Shown here: positions 1 through 5,385 of the stretch, piece after piece
Numbering within the stretch: the stretch's first letter is position 1
How the letters are laid out: every line of letters starts with the position of its first letter
Origin: an uncultured bacterium
GTDB taxonomy: Bacteria > Bacillota > Clostridia > Christensenellales > Borkfalkiaceae
Direction of reading: 5' to 3'
Length of the DNA stretch: 5,385 nt
Assembly (NCBI GenBank): GCA_934871445.1
Contig: CAKXBD010000078.1
Coordinates: forward strand, 1 to 5,385
Notes under the pieces: generated by a model
The model's input: the letters and a program-made list of their open reading frames with translations, nothing else
The model's database searches: none
Told to the model about the DNA's origin: nothing
Made by a program: the position numbers and the translations under genes

Positions 1-635
1 CGACGGAAGATTGCGTCGGGGTCTGGCTGGGATATGCGGATAATTCTCCCATGGATATCACGGGCGGCGGCATCCCCTGTAACATCGCTCTGAAAATAAA
101 CGAATACCTTTATAAAAACCACTTTCCCGAAGATTTTCGAAAGCCTTCGGGAGTAGAAAACGTTTTTCTCGATAAAACAGAGTATTATTCCACACATAAT
201 ATTATGCTTGCAGACGAAAATTCCCCTGTCGAAAGCCGCTTTTCCGAACTGTTCAAAAAAGGCACCATTCCTTCCCTAAAATCGGAACGTTTTACCAATC
301 CCGCGATAGAGACGCCTTCCATATCGTATAAAGAAGGAAAGATTGTCATTCGTTTTGCGAAAGGTACGCCCGATGATTATGATTATCTCATCGATCGTTT
401 TGACTCTGTCACACATACTACCGTATACTCAGGAAAATATATTGAAACATTCGTCGATGAAAAAATAAAGGACGGAAAAACTTATGTCTATACGATTACG
501 CCCGTTTACAAAGGAGTCAAGGGTAAACCCGTCACGCTCCCTTCCGTATCGACGAAAAAGGAAGGTGAGAACGTACGTCCGATCGTACCGGATACTCCGC
601 CGGATATCGTAGAAAAAAATTGGTGGGATTATTGA
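1..635 (+). CDS. Class A penicillin-binding protein (transglycosylase/transpeptidase), C-terminal part only
   Basis: Partial: the reading frame is open from base 3 and the start lies outside the window; 210 residues are visible, ending at TGA 633-635. The ATG at 51 is internal, because the residues before it (GVWLGYADNSPM) form the typical end of a penicillin-binding transpeptidase domain, similar to the GVWVGYD..PM stretch of PBP1-type enzymes. After it come a helical segment and the DFRKPSGV / ELFKKGT segments usual in the tail of Firmicutes class A PBPs. A beta-rich module at about 312-554 resembles a fibronectin type III domain (inference from pattern), and a short proline-containing tail ends in NWWDY. 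By family, such proteins are anchored in the membrane, act outside the cell, and polymerise and cross-link peptidoglycan. The catalytic serine and the glycosyltransferase domain are not in the window. Class assignment is good; the exact paralogue cannot be decided. Confidence 0.85.
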   Translation, partial: TEDCVGVWLGYADNSPMDITGGGIPCNIALKINEYLYKNHFPEDFRKPSGVENVFLDKTEYYSTHNIMLADENSPVESRFSELFKKGTIPSLKSERFTNPAIETPSISYKEGKIVIRFAKGTPDDYDYLIDRFDSVTHTTVYSGKYIETFVDEKIKDGKTYVYTITPVYKGVKGKPVTLPSVSTKKEGENVRPIVPDTPPDIVEKNWWDY

Positions 636-640
636 AAGAG

Positions 641-671
641 AAAAAGCCTTCGGATTTTCCGAGGGCTTTTT
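641..671. terminator. Bidirectional intrinsic terminator between the PBP gene and thiI
   Basis: An exact 8-bp outer stem (AAAAAGCC 641-648 with GGCTTTTT 664-671) continues into a 5-bp inner stem (649-653 with 659-663, one G-T wobble) around a 5-base loop (ATTTT). The A-tract on one side and T-tract on the other give a U-run on either strand. The hairpin lies 5 bases after the PBP stop codon and 17 bases after the thiI stop, so it can end both convergent transcripts. Confidence 0.88.
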
Positions 672-688
672 ATAATAAAACTTTAATT

Positions 689-1843
689 TTACAATTCTTC
701 TTTTTCGAGACCGGAAAAGGCTTCTTCGATCAGGACTTCCACGTCGAGTTTTTTCTCTTCCCCCAAAATGTCGGCCATTTTGGGACGAATGGCAGGATAA
801 TCGGGCAGAAAGACCGTACAGCAATCCTCGTAAGGAAGAATGGAAATATCATACGTTCCTATCTTTACGGAACGATCTATAATTTCGTTCTTGTCGAACC
901 CCACGAGCGGACGAAGTACGGGAAGCTGTTCCACGACGGAATTGGAAGACGTCATTCCCTCTATTGTTTGGCTGGCCACTTGGCCGAGACTTTCCCCCGT
1001 AATCAGGCACTGTGCGCGAATACGGAGAGCCTGACGTTCCGCTATTCGGAACATAAACCGTCTCAACAACGTAATCATGAGTTCGGGGGCGCATTTTTCA
1101 TGAAGTGCCTCCTGAATATGCGTTACGCTGACCGTATAGAGATTGATTCCGCCCGTATATGCCGAAAGGACCTTAGCCAATTCTATTACCTTTTCTTTGG
1201 CCTGCATATTGGTATAGGGATAACTGTGGAAATGCAGACAGTCCACCTTCATTCCGCGCTTTGCCATCATATGTCCCGCTACGGGACTGTCTATTCCGCC
1301 CGAAATCAAAAGCAAACCTTTTCCCGCAGTACCGACGGGCATACCGTCGGCTCCGTCGAAAAAGGAACCGAATACGAGCGCCGTACCGTTTTCGCGGACA
1401 TCGATATATACGTAAAAGGAAGGATTATGCACGTCGACCGTCAGGGTTTTGAAATGCGAAAGAAGCCTGCCGCCTATTTCCCGACTGATTTCTATGGAGG
1501 TCAAAGGGAATTTTTTATCCGCACGGTGAGATTCCACCTTGAAGCTTCCCGTCGGACGGGAAACGAGTTTTGCCGCTTCAAAAATATCATTCATATCCGC
1601 CGCGGTTTCAAATGCGACACTCATAGAATGAATTCCGAATACCTTTTTGAGACGGGAAACGATAAAATCCGTTTCTTCCTCCTCAAAGCCCTCTACGAGA
1701 TAGCGTCCGCTGTAACGATGCAATTCGTGGCGAATTCCCTTTAACGCGCGTTCAATATTGGTCGCAAAAGCGCGCTCGAAAAAGCCTCTGTTTTTTCCTT
1801 TGAGATATAATTCCGCATAGCGGATAATAATGACCTTTTTCAT
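689..1843 (-). CDS. thiI: tRNA 4-thiouridine synthase ThiI (short form, no rhodanese domain)
   Basis: A 384-residue protein. ThiI adenylates U8 of tRNA with ATP and replaces the oxygen with sulfur to give 4-thiouridine; in some bacteria it also serves thiamine thiazole synthesis. Visible: an N-terminal RYAELYLKGKNR stretch typical of ThiI (residues 8-19), a THUMP RNA-binding region (about 60-165), and the PP-loop ATP pyrophosphatase motif SGGIDSPVA (181-189, with Asp185). Also present are the conserved ITGESLGQVASQT (281-293), LRPLVGFDKNEII (310-322) and PYEDCCTVF (337-345). Cys342 probably corresponds to the essential Cys344 of E. coli ThiI (my alignment by eye). The protein stops shortly after, so the C-terminal rhodanese domain of the 482-residue E. 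coli enzyme is absent, as in Bacillus. I chose ATG 1843 because family homology begins at MKKVIIIRY and AGAGGA lies 8 bases upstream; a TTG at 1888 would add 15 unconserved residues. It is the last gene of its operon, 49 bases after the desulfurase. Confidence 0.95.
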   Translation of the reverse strand: MKKVIIIRYAELYLKGKNRGFFERAFATNIERALKGIRHELHRYSGRYLVEGFEEEETDFIVSRLKKVFGIHSMSVAFETAADMNDIFEAAKLVSRPTGSFKVESHRADKKFPLTSIEISREIGGRLLSHFKTLTVDVHNPSFYVYIDVRENGTALVFGSFFDGADGMPVGTAGKGLLLISGGIDSPVAGHMMAKRGMKVDCLHFHSYPYTNMQAKEKVIELAKVLSAYTGGINLYTVSVTHIQEALHEKCAPELMITLLRRFMFRIAERQALRIRAQCLITGESLGQVASQTIEGMTSSNSVVEQLPVLRPLVGFDKNEIIDRSVKIGTYDISILPYEDCCTVFLPDYPAIRPKMADILGEEKKLDVEVLIEEAFSGLEKEEL

Positions 1844-1851
1844 AATGATTT

Positions 1852-1857
1852 TCCTCT
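1852..1857 (-). promoter_or_regulatory. Ribosome binding site of thiI
   Basis: AGAGGA read on the minus strand, 8 bases before ATG 1843. It supports that start over the upstream in-frame TTG at 1888. Confidence 0.8.
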
Positions 1858-1892
1858 TTACTGATACAAGAAATAAAGCGCCCGCCAAAAAG

Positions 1893-3038
1893 TTATCTGC
1901 GTCCGGCTACGTTCATTTTTTCCTTTGCGTCTTTTGCCGCACGGTTGAGAATCGCCGCCGCTTCCCGAACTTCTTCCGCCGAAGTCTCCCCCGAAAAGCT
2001 CAGACGAAGCACTCCGTCCGCCACAGCCTCTTTATATCCGCAGGCGAGAACCACTCGGCTGTAACGGTGTTTGGCATTGGAAGAACAGGCAGATCCCGTT
2101 CCGATAATGAGTCCCTCATCGTTCGCTTTATGCAATAAAATTTCTCCCCTCAGCCCGACAGCCGAAACGCTTAAAATATAGGGAGAGGACGCTTCCGACG
2201 AAATTCTTAAAAAAACATCTTTATCGAGCAGAGACCAAAGTTCTTCACGGCAGGCTTGGAGTCTCTCGAAATCGACACGTAAGGTTCTGAATTTCTTTTC
2301 CGCCGCAAATTCAAAAACCTTAATTCCGAATACGTTCTCCGTTCCGCTCCGTTCGCCGTTCTCTTGTCCTCCGCCGTATACGAAAACGCGCGGAGGTAGC
2401 CCCTTCTTCCTGATCAACACTCCCGTACCTTTCAATCCGCCGATCTTATGCGCGCTCACGGAATATAAGTCTATGTCGCCGCTTAATCGAAAGGGAATTT
2501 TTCCATATCCCTGTACTCCGTCGCTATGAAAAATCGTCCGGGGATTTTTTTCCTTTACTGCACGGGCTATCGCATTGATGTCATTGATTCCACCCGTTTC
2601 ATTGTTCACGTGCATCACGGAAACCAAAGAAGTCTTTTCGTCTATCAACGCAAGGAGCTTTTCGACGTTTACTCTGCCGTCGGAAAGAAGAGGCGCGAAA
2701 CGCGCCTCCGCGATTCCCCTGTTTTTCAGTTCCGTCACGGAAGATATAACCGCGGAATGTTCCCCTTCCGTCGTCACGACGTTTCCGCGCCGTCCGTAGC
2801 CGAAAACCGCTTGATTGTCCGACTCTGTGCCGCAGGAGGTAAAAATAAGCTCAAATTTTTCTGTATCCGCGACCTGAGAAAGCAAAGCCGAGCGAGCCTT
2901 TTTCAGCTCGCTCTGCAAAGCAAAACCTTCACGATACAGACCGGAAGGATTGAAATAATTGGTTGTAAGGTATTCCTGCGCCCGCGACAAAGCTTCTTGC
3001 TCCGGCTTGGTCGTTGCGGCATTATCCAAATATATCAT
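1893..3038 (-). CDS. Cysteine desulfurase, IscS/NifS type (NifZ-like partner of ThiI)
   Basis: A 381-residue PLP enzyme of aminotransferase class V. It converts L-cysteine to alanine and carries the sulfur as a persulfide on a cysteine. Visible: the start MIYLDNAATTKP, the GEHSA motif with His94 (expected to stack on PLP), MHVNNETG (142-149), HSDGVQ with Asp173 and Gln176, and SAHKIGG with the PLP Schiff-base lysine Lys198. The RSGTEN motif is at 230-235, and GTGSACSS carries the persulfide Cys318. The cysteine sits in a loop of the IscS/NifS group rather than the SufS group. Length is normal for the family. I chose ATG 3038 because homology begins there; the frame stays open upstream, but the earliest start (3152) would overlap the preceding gene by about 100 bases with unconserved sequence. 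The preceding stop is only 11 bases away and no Shine-Dalgarno is visible, suggesting translational coupling. Being next to thiI suggests that it donates sulfur for tRNA 4-thiouridine, as reported for NifZ in Bacillus subtilis; a more general sulfur role cannot be excluded. Confidence 0.93.
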   Translation of the reverse strand: MIYLDNAATTKPEQEALSRAQEYLTTNYFNPSGLYREGFALQSELKKARSALLSQVADTEKFELIFTSCGTESDNQAVFGYGRRGNVVTTEGEHSAVISSVTELKNRGIAEARFAPLLSDGRVNVEKLLALIDEKTSLVSVMHVNNETGGINDINAIARAVKEKNPRTIFHSDGVQGYGKIPFRLSGDIDLYSVSAHKIGGLKGTGVLIRKKGLPPRVFVYGGGQENGERSGTENVFGIKVFEFAAEKKFRTLRVDFERLQACREELWSLLDKDVFLRISSEASSPYILSVSAVGLRGEILLHKANDEGLIIGTGSACSSNAKHRYSRVVLACGYKEAVADGVLRLSFSGETSAEEVREAAAILNRAAKDAKEKMNVAGRR

Positions 3039-3049
3039 AATCGAAAAAA

Positions 3050-3715
3050 TTATCTGTTTTGCGCGTTTTTCTTTTCCTGAGCCACATAATCCGATTCCAA
3101 AGTTCCACGCTTGACGAATTTGAGAATATTTACGAGCAATTCCTCCCGACATTCGAGAATATATAATTTCTTTCCCGCATTTCCCGCCGTCAGAATATAC
3201 ATAAAAAACTTACCTTCCGCAGGCTCGCGGTTAGGGGTAACTAGGATTTCCTTCGTGGAAGGATCGGTTTTGAGCCGGTCATAGCTGTCATTTTCTACAT
3301 CTCCGAGCTGCAATATTTCGTCGGGCTGAATTTTATAGAGAAATTTCCGTCGATTGATATTGAACACTTTCGCTATTCTCAATTCTCCCGATACAAAAGT
3401 ATAATCAAAGCTTACGTTGATGCGTTTTTTCAGCGTGAAGAGAAGGAACCACATTAATCCGAAAAAAATGACCTGCATGCCGCAGAAAACAGCCATTCCC
3501 CGCGCGCTCATGATTGCTTCCTGAATCTGTTCCGCCGTAAAATCCTCCGTGGGCTCCGCTTTGGAAAAAGAAGCAATAAGGTTGGGAATGAGAATCATCA
3601 CAAAAATAACACCCAGAACCAAAGCTATCCAAGAGATGATATTTACGACTTTATACTTTTTCCCTTCCTTTGCGGCGCGTGCGTTGACGGCACTTTCTTC
3701 ATATAAAACATCCAT
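3050..3715 (-). CDS. Conserved membrane protein of unknown function, two transmembrane helices
   Basis: A 221-residue protein with start ATG 3715 and a strong GGGAGGT ribosome binding site. Visible order: a short charged N-terminus, hydrophobic helix 1 (about 24-50), a short acidic loop (51-73), hydrophobic helix 2 (about 74-96) followed by positive residues (LKKR), then a soluble domain (97-221). The positive-inside rule places both ends in the cytoplasm. The soluble part alternates short beta-like segments (FDYTFVSGELRIAKVF, KFLYKIQ, FFMYILTAG, KKLYILECR) and ends in a helix (ELLVNILKF), a pattern that recalls bacterial PH-like domains; this is inference only. I recall similar proteins in Clostridia annotated as a domain of unknown function (possibly DUF6106), which I cannot confirm. 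It precedes the cysteine desulfurase by 11 bases, so the two are very probably co-transcribed. No enzyme motif is visible and no function is assigned. Confidence 0.85.
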   Translation of the reverse strand: MDVLYEESAVNARAAKEGKKYKVVNIISWIALVLGVIFVMILIPNLIASFSKAEPTEDFTAEQIQEAIMSARGMAVFCGMQVIFFGLMWFLLFTLKKRINVSFDYTFVSGELRIAKVFNINRRKFLYKIQPDEILQLGDVENDSYDRLKTDPSTKEILVTPNREPAEGKFFMYILTAGNAGKKLYILECREELLVNILKFVKRGTLESDYVAQEKKNAQNR

Positions 3716-3720
3716 AATTT

Positions 3721-3727
3721 ACCTCCC
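3721..3727 (-). promoter_or_regulatory. Ribosome binding site of the two-helix membrane protein
   Basis: GGGAGGT read on the minus strand, 5 bases before ATG 3715. It is a near-perfect Shine-Dalgarno and fixes the start. It begins only 2 bases after the T-run of the hairpin at 3730-3774. Confidence 0.85.
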
Positions 3728-3729
3728 GG

Positions 3730-3774
3730 AAAAATCGGCGGTGCCTTTCAGTCAATATCGGCAAAAGACACCGC
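3730..3774 (-). terminator. Intrinsic terminator-like hairpin after carB-dapF
   Basis: On the minus strand an 11-bp stem, GCGGTGTCTTT (3774-3764) with AAAGGCACCGC (3748-3738), has one G-U wobble and a 15-base loop. It is followed by CGA and five T (3734-3730). It begins 18 bases after the carB-dapF stop codon, the expected place for a terminator. The loop is larger than usual and the T-run short, so termination may be partial. Because only 14 bases separate the T-run from the next start codon, it could instead be an attenuator or a structure that affects translation of the downstream gene. Confidence 0.6.
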
Positions 3775-3792
3775 TTTTCTTTTCCGTTTGTT

Positions 3793-5385
3793 TCAGATTT
3801 CAAATTTTCCTTCATAAACGGTCTTGACGCTGCCCATCAATTCCACTTCACCGTTCGAGTGATAATTGACGACGAGATCTCCGCCGCGAAGTTTTACGGT
3901 AATATTTGTATCGCGGTCACAATATCCATTCAGAACCGCCGCCACGACTGCCGCCGCCGCGCCCGTACCGCAAGACCAAGTCTCCCCGTTTCCGCGTTCC
4001 CATACGCGCATTTTTATCGTTACCTTATTCACGACGCGGATAAATTCCGCATTGATGCGTTCGGGGAAATATTCACAGTTTTCAAAGAGCGGACCAACGG
4101 TAGCGACATCGACTGCGTCAACCTTTTCGCTGAATACGACGCAATGAGGATTGCCAAGATTGACGAGCGTTATCCGATAATCCTTTCCACCGATTTTCAC
4201 AGGCTTGTCGACAATCTGTTCTTCTTTCCAAACACAGGGAATTTTATCGCCCGCAAGTTCCGCTTTGCCTAAATTGACGCTGGCGGAATTCACTTTTCCG
4301 TTGAAGGAATAGACTTTTACGGCATTGATTCCGCCCGCCGTCTCAATCTTCATTTCCCGATTACGGACGATTCCCTTTTCATAGAGATATTTTCCTACGC
4401 AGCGAACGGCATTTCCGCCCACGCGGCCTTCCGTGCCGTCTTTATTGAAAATGCGCATTTTCGCGTCGGCCACGTCCGAATTTTCAATCAGAACGATACC
4501 GTCTCCGCCGATTCCGTAATGAATATTTACGTAATTGATAGCGATGGACTCGGGGCAGGTAATCTTCCCGTCGCGGTTGTCGAAATAGATATAATCGTTA
4601 CCGCAGGACTGCATTTTCGTGAATGAAAGCTGCAATTTTTCCTTTCTCAGATGATTGATGTCGACGAGTTCGGTGTTGTCTTCCGTGAATTTGCTGGCAA
4701 TAATATCCGCGAGCGCGTTTGCCGTATCGAGAGCCGTAAGCACTGTAATGCCAAGCAAAATCGCATGATGATGCAAACGGATAAAGTCGTTGATGGATTC
4801 AAGATCGGTTTTTCCCGTATATACAATATAGTCGATTTTCCCTTCGTCCATGAGCTTGATGACGCTGTCCGTCGCCGACAATCTGTCTACGACCGTAACG
4901 TCGAGTCCGAGTTCGGAAATGACCTTTGCCGTTCCTTTTGTGGCATACATCGCACAACCGAGATCTCCGAACTTTTTGGCGATGGAAACGATATCGAATT
5001 TATCCTGATCGTTGACCGTCATATATACGCCGACCGGACGTTGTTCGGACGGATGGCACATCTTAAATCCCGCGGAAACGAGTCCTTTGAACATCGCTTC
5101 TTCTATTGTTTTTCCGATTCCGAGCACTTCGCCCGTGGACTTCATTTGAGGACCGAGCTGCGAATTGACGTCGTTGAGCTTTTCAAAACTGAACACGGGA
5201 ACCTTGACGGCGACATAGGGAGATGCGGGATACAGTCCCGTTCCGTATCCGAGCTTTTTGAGCTTTGCTCCCACGATAATTTTTGTGGCGAGTTCCACCA
5301 TCGGCACGCCCGTGACTTTGGAAATATAAGGAACGGTTCTCGAAGCGCGGGGATTGACTTCGATGACGTAAAGCTGCCCGCGATA
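3793..5385 (-). CDS. carB-dapF: Carbamoyl-phosphate synthase large subunit (C-terminal part) fused in frame to diaminopimelate epimerase
   Basis: Partial at its 5' end; 530 residues are visible. Bases 5385 to about 4645 encode the end of CarB: VIEVNPRASRTVP and KVTGVPMVELAT of the second ATP-grasp unit, LGPQMKSTGEVLGIG, then the MGS-type regulatory domain (about 5034-4693, with MYATKGTAK and LDTANALADI). This part ends at ELVDINHLR, where ordinary CarB proteins stop. Within about ten residues a complete DapF of about 280 residues follows: KMQSCGNDYIYFD, YGIGGDGIVLI, FNKDGTEG, LGNPHCVVF, NAEFIRV and WERGNGETWSCGTGA. CarB makes carbamoyl phosphate for pyrimidines and arginine; DapF interconverts LL- and meso-diaminopimelate for lysine and cell wall. 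Oddity: DapF enzymes use two cysteines, but the first (usual CGN motif) is glycine here (VGGNAVRC, codon 4419-4417); the second (SCGTG, codon 3972-3970) is kept. The Cys at 4401-4399 belongs to the separate RC motif. No stop or frameshift lies between the parts, and TGA is at 3795-3793. Domain identities are secure; whether the epimerase works is uncertain. Confidence 0.93.
   Translation of the reverse strand, partial: YRGQLYVIEVNPRASRTVPYISKVTGVPMVELATKIIVGAKLKKLGYGTGLYPASPYVAVKVPVFSFEKLNDVNSQLGPQMKSTGEVLGIGKTIEEAMFKGLVSAGFKMCHPSEQRPVGVYMTVNDQDKFDIVSIAKKFGDLGCAMYATKGTAKVISELGLDVTVVDRLSATDSVIKLMDEGKIDYIVYTGKTDLESINDFIRLHHHAILLGITVLTALDTANALADIIASKFTEDNTELVDINHLRKEKLQLSFTKMQSCGNDYIYFDNRDGKITCPESIAINYVNIHYGIGGDGIVLIENSDVADAKMRIFNKDGTEGRVGGNAVRCVGKYLYEKGIVRNREMKIETAGGINAVKVYSFNGKVNSASVNLGKAELAGDKIPCVWKEEQIVDKPVKIGGKDYRITLVNLGNPHCVVFSEKVDAVDVATVGPLFENCEYFPERINAEFIRVVNKVTIKMRVWERGNGETWSCGTGAAAAVVAAVLNGYCDRDTNITVKLRGGDLVVNYHSNGEVELMGSVKTVYEGKFEI
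4633..4645 (-). promoter_or_regulatory. Candidate internal ribosome binding site and TTG start for a free DapF chain
   Basis: On the minus strand AAAGGA (4645-4640) is followed by AAAA and an in-frame TTG (4635-4633). A chain started here would begin M-QLSFTKMQSCGND, which matches where stand-alone DapF proteins begin (M-x-FTKM-x-GCGNDY). The spacing of 4 bases is short and the same bases encode Arg-Lys-Glu-Lys, so the purine stretch could be chance. It may be a relic of a once separate gene or an active second start. Confidence 0.35.

Noticed and set aside
51..635. A separate short secreted protein starting at ATG 51
   Set aside because: The frame is open to the window edge and the residues before the ATG continue a transpeptidase C-terminal motif, so this is the end of a larger gene.
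620..1744. Long open frame (374 codons) on the plus strand
   Set aside because: It lies antisense to thiI, whose minus-strand product matches its family over its whole length. The plus-strand translation shows no recognisable domain and covers the terminator.
2526..3080. Plus-strand open frame of 184 codons
   Set aside because: Antisense to the cysteine desulfurase, with no family pattern; a by-product of codon use on the true strand.
3039..3152. N-terminal extension of the cysteine desulfurase from an upstream start at 3152
   Set aside because: The extra 38 residues do not resemble the family, would overlap the upstream gene by about 100 bases, and have no ribosome binding site. The family begins at MIYLDNAATT.
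3749..3768. TTGACT on the minus strand as a -35 box for the downstream operon
   Set aside because: It lies in the loop of the hairpin, and at 16-18 bases downstream there is no TATAAT-like hexamer; the sequence there is the GC-rich stem and T-run.
3859..4272. Plus-strand open frames opposite the DapF part
   Set aside because: They mirror a clearly conserved epimerase domain on the minus strand, are rich in Arg/Ser as expected for shadow frames, and lack a ribosome binding site.

Overview
The window looks like chromosomal core sequence from a Gram-positive Clostridia-type bacterium (Firmicutes/Bacillota) of moderate GC. Four things suggest this: a ThiI without a rhodanese domain sitting directly behind its own cysteine desulfurase, the clostridial style of the penicillin-binding protein tail, strong GGAGG-type ribosome binding sites, and compact co-directional genes. 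I cannot name the genus. I see no mobile element, CRISPR array, tRNA or rRNA.

Layout. Positions 1-635 (+) hold the C-terminal end of a class A penicillin-binding protein that begins outside the window. It converges on the minus-strand genes, and a two-sided intrinsic terminator at 641-671 lies between them. In minus-strand reading order, the other genes are: the 3' part of a large carB-dapF gene (5385 down to 3793, 5' end missing); a terminator-like hairpin (3730-3774); a two-helix membrane protein of unknown function (3715-3050); an IscS/NifS-type cysteine desulfurase (3038-1893); and thiI (1843-689). The largest gap without a gene is 77 bases (3716-3792), so there are no long empty stretches.

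The three downstream genes look like one transcription unit. The desulfurase would take sulfur from cysteine as a persulfide and pass it to ThiI, which makes 4-thiouridine at position 8 of tRNA. The role of the small membrane protein in front of them is unknown.

The most unusual item is the carB-dapF gene. The end of the carbamoyl-phosphate synthase large subunit, including its regulatory MGS domain, runs in frame and almost without linker into a full-length diaminopimelate epimerase domain. That joins pyrimidine/arginine precursor synthesis to lysine/peptidoglycan precursor synthesis in one polypeptide. In addition, the first of the two catalytic cysteines of the epimerase is replaced by glycine (codon 4419-4417), while the second is kept. 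A TTG codon preceded by a purine-rich AAAGGA stretch lies exactly at the domain junction, so a free epimerase chain might also be made.
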